A stretch of DNA of 64,000 nt from Berghia stephanieae (GCA_034508935.3 CM067442.1:90984783-91048782), one strand, 5' to 3'. Positions 12,355 to 23,786 are shown, numbered from the stretch's first letter. Numbers and translations: made by a program. Notes: generated from the letters alone by a model not told the origin.

Positions 12355-15102
12355 CTGTGTGAATATAAAGTATATTAAATGAAACAATGTAACTTTCTGA
12401 TAAGTCCAAAAGAATGAAACATTAATTGAGAACTTACATTTATCTAATTTCCTGATTAGTTCTAAACATACAAAGAAAATTATCTCTTCAAAATAAAAAA
12501 TGTTATTCTTTTATGTGGCTTATGATGTGAAATTTACCCGAGTCTTTCTTAATAAAATCCACATAATTTCAGAATCTTTATTGACACAACTTAAAACCTA
12601 ATCTTCAGTAAAAACTTACCAAACTTTTTGGACTCTAACCATTCATCTTGGAGACATTGGACTTGTAAAGCGAATACTGATGTCCGAGTTTTCTTTTCAT
12701 CATTCTGGAAACATTTGACAGAAGTATCTGATTTAATACAAACGAAACAATCCCCCCTCATCTAAAAGTTTCATTCAGAATCAAGCACAGGATCCCACTC
12801 AGAGAAATACACTTAAAGTCTTAAAAATCGTTATATAATCAAAACAGGAAATATAACATGGTTTACAAGGAAAGAAAATCATCTACCAAAACTATACCTA
12901 TAGCCTATACATTTTACTGTTTCCTTCCCAGCCAAGTCCAGGGCAAAACCAAATAATCTCATTCCAAAAGACAAATACAGGAAACAAGTTGGAAAACAGA
13001 TTATAGGGGGATAGAAGACTCAGCATGTGACTTCCCTGCCCACAGATGTATTTCTAGATGCAGAAAATGTCAGAGCATCTAATATTTTTTTTATAATCCT
13101 AATATTTATGACTTCAAAATTTTTTTGTGTCACTATCCCCTGAACCACACAGATTTGGATAAATGCATTTGATTTAGCTGGATGTATGATTAAACCAAGC
13201 AACAATATCAGGGTTTCAAATCAAAACTTTGAAAACCACAAAAAAGTTTTACCAGAGAAAAATGTTAAAACATTAAAAAAATATTCAACAACTCTTTGGT
13301 TTGGGTTTATTTAACAGTAATAATTTGGTTTGTTTTAGTTTTTTTCTAGCTGCTAGGTCATGAAAATTAGGAATCATGTGTGGACTTGTGAAAATTTTTG
13401 AAACCTCAAAATTCTATGAATCCCACTGAAAATTGAGAGCTGATTAGTAATATTAAGAAGAAAAAAAGTCACATGAATGAATTGATTACATTATGCACAA
13501 TTAAGCAGAATGAACTGTATTAATAAATCTGTCAGTCAAAACCGTCCCTAAATGTATTTAAACTAAAGCCGTAAAATAAAACATCACTAAAAAAAGTATA
13601 ATTGATTACAGATCATGGAGAAAATAATAATACAAGAATTCAAAAGTTTATTTTTAGGCAATTGCCAATATAACTCATACAAGAATATAATATTTCCATC
13701 ATCAAATCAAACTGACCTCAAATACTCCCAAAAGTCTGTCAATGACACCTGTAACACCGGCTTCTTCCCAAGCTTCTCTGGCTGCAGCTGGACCAGGCTC
13801 TTCTCCAGGATCTACTCCTCCTCCGGGCACAATCCATTTATTTGGACTCGCAGTAGATGTGATTAAGAGCACCTGTAAAATAATTTATTAAAATCAAATT
13901 AAGACTAAGACCTATAAAATTTTCTTCTTTTTCTTATTTCTGAGATCTACAAACCATTTATGAAGAATTGTCACAGAAAAGAAATTTCAAAGATTTTTGG
14001 TGTATAAACTGCTTTTGAAATATTACAAATTTTAGGCATTAACAATTATCTCTGGTCGAATAGATGATGGGGGGAAAATGACTTGATGGAGTTGCAATCC
14101 AGATTGAGGATTTTGTTATCTCACTTAGGCCCAAGAAAATAAATGGAGAAAGTTCACACACTGAAGATTTATAAATTAGAATATGAAGTTTGAACTAAAT
14201 TTCAAGTTCCAAAAAAATTTGATCAAATGTGGATTCAATGAGCCATCAAAATCACTTTAATTATTACGACAATTTTAACTTTTAAAGGTCATTGTCAATT
14301 GCAGCTGTACTTTACTATTAAGTCACGTCCAATATTGATTGGCACGCAGTATTATTACAGGCACAGATGAGCCAGCATAAAAGAATGTCAGCTACCGTAA
14401 AATTATTTAGAGAAAGAATGGGGTGAGAAAGGGGGTGGGGGTGATCGTGTCACACTCTTAAAGACATTTGCATGTTTTAATATTACATACAAACGTTTTA
14501 TTGCATAATTGTTGTTGTCATTGTTTCAAAACAAAATTGAGGTCAATTATTTTATAAAGCAGTAATTGAAAGTGTCTTATCGTTTTGTATAACAGCTTGG
14601 GGAGGCAGTTGCTTAACAGTGGAAGGGAACAAAATAAATTTGATTATTAAAAATCCATTAAATGCTTTTTAAATGGTGTTGACAATGTAGATCTTTTAAA
14701 GGAGAAATATTGTATGAGTAAAATAACTAACATATTAAACGAGAAGCATCATCCACTAAAACCATCAGTTATAATGTCAGGAAGGAGTAATCACACTTTC
14801 TCTGTTTCAACTAAAACAGAGACACACCGAAAATATCTTTAATAAGCAAGCAATAATAATTTTAAATAATCATTTTCACTTTTTTACTTCCTAATAATGT
14901 AAATATTAACTTATTTGTTTTTCAATCTTTACATTGACAATTTTAAATATTTTATAGTGTTGAAATTATTCCTATATGAAGCACAACTGGCTGTGAAATC
15001 ACTCCTTGTATATACATCATATTTCCATTATCTATTTATTTCACTGTGTAAATTATAACACATCTGAACAAAAAAAAAATCTTTTTTGGGATGCAATAAA
15101 GT

Positions 15103-15174
<72 letters not shown>

Positions 15175-15427
15175 AGTAGGTACAAAGTTCAAATACAAAG
15201 TTGAATAAATTTATTATGAAATTCATTCAATAATTTTCCTGGAAAGTATAATCAACATAAAAGTTGCATTTAACCTGATGCCCACTATACAATTGCAGAA
15301 ACTTGCTCTTACGTACTTCATTTTCACTTGTGTCTCGAAAACACAAACAAGCAGCCCTACGACGATAACCATCTGGATCATAAGTTCTTGGAGCTTGAGA
15401 ATTTTTCATTCTTTTACTAGATAGCAT
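12233..15427 (-). CDS. NUDT3: diphosphoinositol polyphosphate phosphohydrolase (Nudix), four coding exons
   Basis: The family hydrolyses inositol pyrophosphates and diadenosine polyphosphates in the cytosol. Joining 15427-15317, 13872-13717, 12704-12620 and 12354-12233 on the minus strand gives 157 residues plus a TAA stop, with no frame break and GT-AG borders throughout. The order matches vertebrate DIPPs: RTYDPDGYRRRAACLCFR near the N-terminus, then NKWIVPGGGVDPGEEPG. The Nudix box fits G-x5-E-x7-REUxEExGU exactly, with REAWEEAGV carrying the metal-binding glutamates. The ATG at 15427 is preceded by a TTTCTTTGCAG acceptor at about 15462, so a 5' UTR exon probably lies further right. The C-terminus is shorter than the 172-residue human NUDT3. 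Human NUDT3, 4, 10 and 11 are near-equal matches; an invertebrate usually has one co-orthologue. Confidence 0.93.
12620..12704 (-). CDS. NUDT3: NUDT3-like coding exon 3
   Basis: Encodes NDEKKTRTSVFALQVQ and the following acidic loop, corresponding to NQERKHRTYVYVLIVTEVLEDW in the human protein. Acceptor TTTCCAG|AATGAT, donor TTTG|GTAAGT. Confidence 0.9.
12755..13045 (-). mobile_element. 540-bp retroposon copy, truncated at both ends
   Basis: It lies inside the NUDT3-like intron between exons 2 and 3, in the same sense as the gene. Body motifs CTAAAAGTTTCATTCAGAAT and CCTTCCCAGCCAAGTCC are present. The standard 5' border is missing. Confidence 0.6.
13717..13872 (-). CDS. NUDT3: NUDT3-like coding exon 2 with the Nudix box
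   Basis: 52 codons with the entire catalytic Nudix motif. The acceptor is TTTTACAG|GTGCTC and the donor GAG|GTCAGT. A Trp at the fourth position of REAWEEAGV replaces the Val or Cys usual in vertebrate DIPPs. Confidence 0.93.
15105..15173. repeat. (ATT)n microsatellite
   Basis: Uninterrupted ATT units just downstream of NUDT3-like exon 1, in its first coding intron. Confidence 0.95.
15317..15427 (-). CDS. NUDT3: NUDT3-like coding exon 1
   Basis: 37 codons, from Met to the ENE that precedes the Nudix fold. The donor is GAA|GTACGT. Frame phase is 0 into exon 2. Confidence 0.92.
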
Positions 15428-15544
15428 TTGTCAATGGATAGGCATCAATGAGTTCAGTGCCTGCAAAGAAAATAAATAAAGAAGTAGGTTGTGGCTAAAA
15501 TATTACATACTACTGCTACTACTACTACTACTACTACTACTAGA

Positions 15545-17340
15545 TATTTCACCTTGCTCACTTCTTCTAGTGCAGTATTATGTATGTTGAATGTATGATT
15601 TTTCTGTTATTTGAGAATTTTAGAACCTGGCACTTCTGAGGATGGAATTCCATGCTATTTTCTATTTCCCAGCATTGTAAGCTATCTAGATCGACTTGAA
15701 GAATTTCTGTGTCATGTTTAGTTCTTATTGTCTGATATAGAAGGCTGTCATCTGCAAACAATCTCAGTTGGGTTCCTGGTGCAAGTCTTTCTGCCATATC
15801 ATTAATGTAGAATAAGAATAGGATGGGGCCGAGAACTGTACCCTGAGGAACACCAGACACCACTTGGGCTGACTATTATGACTCACCTTCCACAACAACT
15901 ACCTGTATTTGATTGTTCAAGAAGGACATAATCCATTGGAATGTTTTGTTTCGTATTCCATATCTCCATAATTTCAGTGTCAATGTATGATGGTGGACTT
16001 TGTCAAAAGCTTTGCTGAAGTCTAACAAAATGGCATCAGTTTGTACATTTTTATTTATGTTTTCTGCTAAGTCATTGATTGTTGTGATCAGTTGTTTCAC
16101 ATCACCTTTTTTTTTTCTTCATAAAACCATGTTGTGATTCTGTTAAAAATTTTTTGGGCCTCTATAGGACTCATAATGTTAGAAAATACATGTTCCAGTA
16201 TTACTGGTGATTGATGTAATTAATAGATACTGGTCTATAATTCTCTGCTTTAGTTTGTTCTCCTTTTTTGTAAATCAGTGTGTTTTTTATTGTCAGCTCA
16301 TTATCTATTGAAAAGTCTACGTTTTCCACCACATTCGTTGTGTTCTTCTAGGCCATGTGTACCAATGATTTCAGTTTCTGAGATTTCTTTACTGGAGCCT
16401 ATCTTTGAGTTAATGCCACCCATGATAATTTTAATATCTGTTTTATAATTGAGAGAACCTTGTTATGTTGAGTAGAAATGGTGTTTTTCCTCATCCAAGG
16501 CAGCTGATGTTGGCACACAGACTTGTATTATTGAGATGTTTTGTGCTGCACCTTTTAGTCTAATTGAGAGCACTCTATCATCATATGGATTATATCCTGT
16601 AGGGAATTTTTTTGTAGCTTTGTCAAGATTATGGCAACCCCATTTAGCCCCGTTTTTCCCCCTTCCTAAGTTGATAAACATTCCACCATTTCCTGTAGTA
16701 AAATGTCCTTTTCCTCCACATCAATGTCCCATGAAGTTGATTTTGTAAGTTTGGCAGTTTTCCTGTTGACATAGTTTTAATATTCCACGTAGCTATCTTC
16801 AATTTATGAGCGGCTTTAAGCTTCATTCTACCTGTTGTTTTCATTCTCGCACAGATGTGTGTTATCATCATCTGTTGTATTCGGTAGGGAGGTCAGCTCA
16901 TCCCTATTATGCGTTCTAGAGCTATCAGAGCTGGGGGGGGGGGGGGGGGGGGGGGGAATCATAGGATCTATGATGATGACTTTTTCTTGTTCAGTTTTTC
17001 ATTTTGGTTTCTTGGAATGGTGACCCTCAGTAGTTTGCCATTGCTTTCGGAGCTCACAGTGCCTTTACAAGGCTGCGTCCCTGGCCATTGTCCCTTCATA
17101 ATTGAATCCTCTGCCCAGCATCATGGCCATGTGAACCGTTACTGAGCATTTCCAACTGCCTCCTGTGCCAATCCATCCCTGTCGCCACTTCACATAACCC
17201 TGGTAGGGAGATTCAGCGAGTGCTCGACCTTGCCCAAGGGACTCCTGCAGGCCGTGGAGGGAAGGAGTTGCCTTAATTCTGTTGTTACAGATACACTCTA
17301 TCCCGCTACCCATGTACAACAATGTAAAATCACTTCCTGA
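15545..17340 (-). mobile_element. decayed non-LTR retrotransposon (LINE) with endonuclease and RT remnants
   Basis: Read on the minus strand from 17340: a probable 5' UTR, then an APE-type endonuclease start KIATWNIKTMSTGKL (about 16800). FPTGYNPYDDRVLSIRLKG and VCVPTSAALDEE follow (about 16500-16600), then DIKIIMGGINSKIGS (about 16430). Reverse transcriptase follows: YRPVS-type sequence near 16240, AILLDFSKAFDKVHH (about 16030), and SGVPQGTVLGPILFL with the catalytic LFADDSLLYQ (about 15760-15860). The frames are broken in several places, the thumb and 3' UTR are missing or worn, and a CTA-repeat ends it at about 15515-15545. The RT resembles CR1/L2/Jockey-type LINEs. It sits directly upstream of the NUDT3-like start exon. 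Confidence 0.85.
16932..16956. repeat. poly(G) run
   Basis: About 25 consecutive G inside the LINE 5' region. The length is likely to be unreliable in any assembly. Confidence 0.9.
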
Positions 17341-17368
17341 CAGGAATCAAGTATATACAAAAGGCCCA

Positions 17369-17434
17369 TAATAATAATAATAATAATAATAATAATATAA
17401 TAATAATAATAATAAATAATAATAATTATATAAT
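17369..17434. repeat. interrupted (AAT)n microsatellite
   Basis: AAT units with two breaks, at the 5' border of the LINE. Confidence 0.95.
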
Positions 17435-17865
17435 GCATGGAACAGGAGTAAGAGAAAGAGGAAGAGATTAGGACAGTTCAAAAAGGAAAGTGAGAGGGAG
17501 GGGAGGAGGAGGAAATTGAGCAGACGAGGAGGCATTTGGGAAGATAAAAAATGGAAGAGAGATGGCGGCAAAGTCGGGGAGTGTAGTGAGAGTACCAGTA
17601 GTTAGGAGAAAGAACTTTTTAGACTTAGACTTACGCTGTGATTATTCACAGACAGATGGCTGGGAATAACCAATTTTAGTTATTCCCAGACACAATTTTG
17701 AAACTCCGCTCTTTTAAACAATTATCCACATTCCAGAATATGGAATTCGAAATGCACATAGAAATAAGTAAAGTTAATAAAATATCTTATAAAAACATAA
17801 AATTGATTAACCAACAATAAATCAGTCGTTACTACATATACCCAATATGCATCGACTTTCAAGTG

Positions 17866-17952
17866 GGTGTCATGGTCGAATGGTTAAGTCGTCAGCCCTG
17901 GAAAGCTTGTCAGAATCGACATTGTGGTTTCGAATCCTGGTTCCGCCACTCT
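17866..17952 (+). repeat. tRNA-Ser/Leu-like SINE head
   Basis: TGGTCGAATGGTTAAG matches an internal A box and TTTCGAATCCTGG a B box with one extra base, about 50 bases apart. The acceptor stem does not pair well and T-rich DNA follows. I read it as a tRNA-derived retroposon head rather than a working tRNA. Confidence 0.55.
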
Positions 17953-18654
17953 TTTTTTTTAAAATTCCATCTTCTTTTTCATTGCAAATGATAAATGCCC
18001 AATCCACCCCTACCTCTTATTTAAAAAAAAAATATTTCTCTCTCTCTCTCTCTCTTTTAGTTCCTTTCTAGCAAATTGTCATATTCAATCTCAAAAAGTA
18101 TTATTCTAAAAAGAATAAATAATTAAAAAGCAAACAATCAGATAAAAAAAGGTTTTGTTGGTTTTGGGCTTTGGGGCGAACAACACCTTGGCATAGGAAT
18201 TCGTCCACGAAATAAACAGATTCCCGGCCATCTTTAATATCCCCAAAATTGTGGTCAGTATGAACAAATTATAGAAACAAAAGATGATCAATAAAGTTAA
18301 CAGGTAAATAGGTAGTGAAAATTTTAATGGTTGGTGGACTATGAACAGATTTGATGATTAACAAATTTCTTGCCGGTTGAAAAAAAAAAAAAGCGAATTG
18401 CCAGTTTGACATTTTCAGTTCAAAGTGACAAAAGAAATTTCATTGATCCATTTGCTTCAAAAAAAAAAAAAAAAAAAAAAAAAAAAGGTGAATTTGACAT
18501 TTGATCAATTTACGTTGATCTTGTCCACTTGATATTAACTGTTTAGGGAAACAAATAACCACTGACATTTTTTTCAAAATATTTGGTATTTTGCACACGT
18601 AGTTTGGCATTTTGCAAAAAATCTTTCTGCCAACTTGTTACATGTGTTTGCCAC

Positions 18655-18708
18655 TAACGAAAATTGGTTATTCCCAGACAGGTGTCTGGGAATAACCAAT
18701 TTTCGTTA
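18655..18708. repeat. 54-bp perfect inverted repeat with 2-base loop
   Basis: The arms are 18655-18680 and 18683-18708, each 26 bases, exactly complementary, separated by GG. The centre reads CCCAGACAGGTGTCTGGG. It can form a long hairpin or cruciform. Confidence 0.9.
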
Positions 18709-19289
18709 TTGTGGCAGACCCTGTTTGGGAATAATGACAGCCGTGGTGATGGAAATGGGGTAAGCAAATATATATTTATAATGGGGATATTGACCTTTAA
18801 CATTTTTCCTCCACCACCAATGTCAAATGACCAAATTAAAATTCGTTCAAAGATGTCTGTGGACCATGGAGGAGATGAATGTGAATGTGAGTGGTGAGTG
18901 TGACGACGGTGACATGAATTTCATTAATGACTTTTGAGAATGAATAAAGGCTATCATATTTACCTCTTCGGGAATAAACGTGTTTAGCAGTCTCTTATTG
19001 ACTTTATACAATAAAAAATACTAGTTAGCCAATGTAAATCCCATGGGCATGGGTCACCCTCCATGAACCATTGCTCAGCATCAGTCACAGTTCAGTACAA
19101 ATAAACATAAACATTGTTTAAAAATATGCTAGACTGCTTGAACTGCAAAATACTGCGACGTTTGAATATCGATGACTTCTAGTGTTGGGTCGAGCCCGAA
19201 AGGACTTGATCGATCACATGCTCGATCTAATCCTCTAAAATCGAGTGGGTTTCGGGTTAGTGACGTCATCGAGCAGTGATTCGTTTGAA

Positions 19290-19310
19290 CCCCCCCCCCC
19301 CCCCCCCCCC
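19290..19310. repeat. poly(C) run
   Basis: About 20 C followed by A-rich (CAAAA)n-like DNA. Confidence 0.85.
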
Positions 19311-19694
19311 ACCAAAAACAAAAAACAAACAAACAAAAAACAAAAAACAAAAACGAACATCTCGTTTGCCACAGGAAACTTCACAGACCCCTCCCTCTCT
19401 TATGTCGTGGCTGACTTGACTGCAGCTTGGGGCTGCCAAATGGCCATGTTCAAAATTGGTCACTAATAAATGCTTTTCTATTATTATTCATTTTTAAAAA
19501 AAATCTTTTATTTAAAAAAAATGAAAAGATAAGTTTTCTCCAACTGTAGTCGCTTGTTTTGTTAATCAAATCCAATGAGTTTTTTCAAGGGAGTCAGAAT
19601 GCTTGTGGTGTTTGGCTATGTGAGGTTCTATTTGACTCCTTGGCCAAGAAGAAATCTGACTGTCTGGCAGCCTTGATTATGATCGTTCGTCGCA

Positions 19695-19696
<2 letters not shown>

Positions 19697-19743
<47 letters not shown>
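19697..19743. repeat. (AC)n microsatellite
   Basis: Uninterrupted AC dinucleotides, directly visible. Confidence 0.95.
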
Positions 19744-19745
<2 letters not shown>

Positions 19746-20094
19746 ATCAAACAGTTGTTGATTTGATGAGGGGTTGACACGCCCCCCCCACCCCCCCCCC
19801 TCCCCTCCATCCCCCTGTCATCAGAGAAGGAATACAGCGGTAATCACCTTGACATTTCATATTTATGTCGCGCCAAAAGTTGTCGGCCTACATAACCGCC
19901 CCACCTCCCATTTGTCACTGGTCGTCATCGCCTCTTGTGTGCGCGGGCAAAGCTCGTGCCTTTCATTTGAAAAAGTAAATGAACAAGATTGTCGTGTTTT
20001 TATTAGGTAGGTAGGGATAATAATAATATTTAGCAGGTTCCACCCCCAGACACACACGGATAGCCCGGACCCGATGATAACGATGCCGACGACA

Positions 20095-20128
20095 ATGGAT
20101 GATGATGATGATGATGATGATGAAGATA

Positions 20129-20164
<36 letters not shown>
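20095..20164. repeat. (ATG)n microsatellite
   Basis: GAT units with one interruption. A second block of the same unit lies at 20307-20378, and the two are flanked by similar CACACGGATAGCCCGGACCC sequence, so the segment was probably duplicated. Confidence 0.9.
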
Positions 20165-20165
<1 letters not shown>

Positions 20166-20306
20166 GTGATTATCGTGTTTCTGTTAAATAATGATAATAC
20201 TTAAGCAGGTTCTACCCCCACCCCCACCCCCACCCCCCACACGGATAGCCCGGACCCGAAGATGATGATGGCGGTAATGATTGTGGTATTGTTGGCTGTT
20301 ACGGCT

Positions 20307-20307
20307 G

Positions 20308-20378
<71 letters not shown>
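20307..20378. repeat. (ATG)n microsatellite
   Basis: Uninterrupted GAT units. They give spurious poly-Met and poly-His frames. Confidence 0.95.
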
Positions 20379-20988
20379 CAGATGATGATTATTTGTTCGG
20401 TCGCTCAGTGGTACGGTGTCTCTTGTCACAAAAGTCAAGCCTTGTCAATGGCCGGATGAGTGACTGTGATTGTTGAAAATTGCGATCCAGACATTAAGCC
20501 CGTGTGTAAGGCATTTGACTTAGGTGTGAATGTATTCCTATCTATAAGCAATGACGGGCGTGCTGGGGGAATAAATTAAATAAAATATTGTGAAGTTCAT
20601 TGAGCATGGTAAATCCTTGGAAATGAGCTTTGAAGTAATATACCTGCTAGACCACTCCGATTCCAATATAAACGACTGATTAATGTTCCCATATATAAAC
20701 TATAGTTAGCTGAAAATCTTTCTTTGTCGGGACTCCAAAAGTATGGAACAAATTAGACAAAGAAATCAAAGACGAGCTTAGTAATTTTAGGAATCTTTTG
20801 AAACCATTCCTTTTCAGATAAGATAGCAATAATATTTGTGTTTTGTTACCCATTGTCTTTTAGGAGCATTTGATGAATTCTGCGAGCTGTTTAGATTGAT
20901 TATTACATTAAAATGTGTTGATATTTATTTCATTCATTATTATTAGGGTGGTGGTGATGATGCTGTTCCTGCTGATATGATGGTGATG

Positions 20989-21138
<150 letters not shown>

Positions 21139-21314
21139 ATTCCCTTTATTCATCCCATAGGGGAGATTTGTCTTTGGGGTCCATTCTAAGGGAAGACTGG
21201 AATAACCCAATCGTCAGCCGCAGTGCAGCGCCACAATTTTAGCTAGGGCGGGTGATCGAACTCAGTACCTTTCGGGTGCGAACCAAAGACCGTAACGCTG
21301 AGCCACGCTGCCCC

Positions 21315-21315
<1 letters not shown>
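21139..21315 (-). mobile_element. tRNA-derived SINE
   Basis: The minus strand opens with GGGGCAGCGTGGCTCAGCG (A box) and has GAGTTCGATCACC (B box) about 45 bases on. The tail is GATGAATAAAGGGAATTATA, running into the TA microsatellite. It differs from the AAAGCGCTTTGA-tailed SINE family. Confidence 0.65.

Positions 21316-21382
<67 letters not shown>
21316..21382. repeat. (ATG)n microsatellite
   Basis: Pure GAT units abutting the SINE head. Confidence 0.95.
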
Positions 21383-21457
21383 GGAACTAACAAAGAATAC
21401 ACAGGCATCTAACATTGAAACATTCCATATTCAAAGCCAACGTTTTACTAAAAATAA

Positions 21458-21757
21458 TTGAGCTTTATATAGAGCGATATCCACTAAATGTGTTCAAAGC
21501 GCTTTACAAGGGGTCCCTGGTCATTAGCAACATAATATGTAGGACGGGACATGCCGCCTGTTAGGATATATTACTATTTTTCGGACAAAGACGACGCTGT
21601 TAACGGCCAGGTACTCATTTTACACCTGAGTACGGTGAGAGAATGTGAGTAAAGAGCCTTTTCCAAGGACTCAACTATGCGCCGAGCGCGAGGCTCGAAC
21701 CCAGGACCTTCCGATCCGAAAGCGAGTGTCATACCACTAGACCACATAGCCGCACTA
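21458..21757 (-). mobile_element. tRNA-derived SINE, AAAGCGCTTTGA-tail family
   Basis: The head on the minus strand has GTGGTCTAGTGGTATGACAC (A box) and GGGTTCGAGCC (B box). The body shares CCTTGGAAAAGGCTCTTTAC with the 2.2-kb copy, and the tail reads AAAGCGCTTTGAACAC then GCTCTATATAAAGC. It is the best preserved of the three copies. Confidence 0.75.
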
Positions 21758-22239
21758 CTATAATATTCATTGATAGATGGATGCGTGTGTGTCATAGAAA
21801 TAGCCTCTGTGTGTGTGTATGTTTGTGTGTGTGTGTGTGTGTGTGATAGTCAAAGTTTAATGAAGTCTTGTCACACACGCGTGATACACCTATACGAATT
21901 TCCCTGCCACCCAGACACACTAACATCTGACAAGGAGTGAGAGCTGTGAAGAACACAGCATTGCTCGAATCAGTGTGCAAACGTTGGCGATTGGTATCGG
22001 ATGGCAAACTGTGATCGTTTGAAATGATTTGACAAACTCGTTTCCTCTCCGCTCGCTCGGCTACTGATCGTCTCAAGTCTCAAACTCGTCTCAAGCTCGT
22101 CTCTGATCGTCAACCCGCTCTCTCGATTTACCAACTCGCGCTCCCGGCATTGAGATCGGACGATTAATCGTGGCTTGGCGCTCGAACGTCGTTCGGGTAA
22201 AATTGATCGAGTAACCCAATACTTCGTATTCGCTCTAAC

Positions 22240-22726
22240 CAGGGTTGCCAGTTTGGCATTTTAAATGCCAGATTCCAAAAATCTGGCATTTTTGAAAACC
22301 GTTTGGCATTAGAAAAATCATTTGGCATTTGGCATTTTCATTTGGCATTTTCTTTTCTTGTATATTATACTTCAAATGACACCTTTTCTTAATTATTTCT
22401 AAACGCGTAAAAACAAACATCTTCACATTTCTTTTTCATTCTTAAAATCCAACCGTGGTGTAGTGGTTTAGCACTCCACTTAGTAGTCAGTAGGTAAATA
22501 ATTACCCCAACAGGAAATTTAGTATAATTCAAAAAAAAAATAAATAAATAAATAAAAAGAAAAGAAAACACGCAAGCCACCAGGATATGATAGTAAATTG
22601 TCTATCAAAAGTGAGTAGTTTTCTTAGTGGGGGTGGGAGTCAACAGACTTTGGCATTTTTTTGAGTGTTTTGGCATTTTTTGAGTCTTCCCCTGGCATTT
22701 TGTTGAAAAATAATCTGGCAACCCTG
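22240..22726. mobile_element. hAT-type MITE with perfect 8-bp target duplication, in the SNRPA1 promoter
   Basis: Ends CAGGGTTGCCAG and CTGGCAACCCTG form terminal inverted repeats. The octamer GCTCTAAC is repeated exactly at 22232-22239 and 22727-22734. Eight-base duplications with CAG-starting ends are typical of hAT elements. The 487-bp interior has TTTGGCATT repeats and no transposase. The right end lies only 90 bases from the SNRPA1 start codon. Relatives are at 35678-36010 and 54930-55246. Confidence 0.88.
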
Positions 22727-22734
22727 GCTCTAAC

Positions 22735-22816
22735 TCTAGTGTTCAAGTGTGTGGCTTTCGCTCTTCTACAACTTTTTACATTTTGGATAGAAGTTTAGAC
22801 CTAAAAGAATATCACA
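22735..22816 (+). promoter_or_regulatory. SNRPA1 proximal promoter and 5' UTR
   Basis: Only 82 bases separate the MITE target duplication from the ATG. They include a pyrimidine stretch (GCTCTTCTAC) that could hold the start site and the context TCACAATGG around the ATG. No TATA box is visible. The assignment rests on position. Confidence 0.45.
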
Positions 22817-22898
22817 ATGGTGAGACTTACTGCACAGTTGATAAATATGTCTGCTCAAAAGCATAATCCTGTTCGTGATTGGGAGCTAGATTTACGTG
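22817..22898 (+). CDS. SNRPA1: SNRPA1 exon 1
   Basis: 27 codons plus one base, MVRLTAQLI through DWELDLR, matching human MVKLTAELI and RDRELDLRG. The donor is CGTG|GTAAGT. The following intron is 5.6 kb and carries most of the transposons in this gene. Confidence 0.92.
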
Positions 22899-23786
22899 GT
22901 AAGTAAACATTTGACTGTAACCAATTATCGATAGACCATGAACGAGAGGGTAGCATCCCAGCTTGTCACAGGCCCAGTTTGTCACCGCTGTGATTATTGC
23001 CAGATATGTCTGCCAAGAAAAACGATTTTGGCAGACACCTGTCTGGCAATCAATAACGATGAACGATTATTGGCAGACACCAGCCTGCAATGACGATGAA
23101 CGGTTATCGCAGGCACTTATTAAACTTACTGAAATGAAGTAGAGAGCTGCGCCGGTGTTACCTCCTATACTTAGCTTCTATACCAGGACAAATCATTCGT
23201 TTGGACAGAAAAATAAATAAAAAACTTACCGCTAACCGTCAAAAGCAGTTTAGATTTGAAGATGCATTTGTTTTCTATCAAAAAACATTCGGTACTAGAC
23301 AATCCTTGATGAATTTCAAAAGTTGTGTTTGACATTATATCCTAAATATTTTCATGGTTCATTCCTCGCGATATCGTGTGGGTTTCCGTCTGTTACTACG
23401 TCTGGTGCCGGTGCAGTGCAAGCAAAACAAAGGTTTTTTAAAAAGTTTATTGAGAGAAAGATACGGAAAAAAGTATCCCTAGATAGGTATGCAATTTGGT
23501 GCATTAGTGCAGTAAAAATTGGTGCGCAAAATTAGTTCGTAGCGGATGCGAGACTGTGTGTGTGTGTGTGTGTGTGCGTGTGTGTGTATGAGTGAGTGTG
23601 TGTGTGCGTGGCCTTCGTGAACTCTTAGTATAACGAAGGCTGTGGTGTGTGTGTCTCTTTCTTTTTTGGGGGGAGTGCCTACGTACACAGTAACGGGGCA
23701 TCTAGCCTCAGGATCTACGTACACGTAAACTGGTTTACCGTTGCAACACAAGCAATAGATGGTCCTCGCTGTCGTGACCGCGCGCG

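Larger units (their letters stand above)
17641..18730. mobile_element. probable hairpin-ended MITE carrying a tRNA-like segment
   Basis: Both ends carry the same hairpin-forming motif CTGGGAATAACCAATTTT. At the left it forms a stem of 11 bp (17660-17670 with 17679-17689). At the right it forms a 26-bp perfect stem (18655-18708). Between them lie a tRNA-like unit (about 17866-17952), a (CT)n tract and poly(A) runs. No target-site duplication could be set, so the exact borders are inferred. Confidence 0.45.

Noticed and set aside
17866-17952. Possible functional tRNA-Ser or tRNA-Leu
   Set aside because: The acceptor stem does not pair, the B box has an extra base and a mobile-element context surrounds it. 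A SINE head is more likely.
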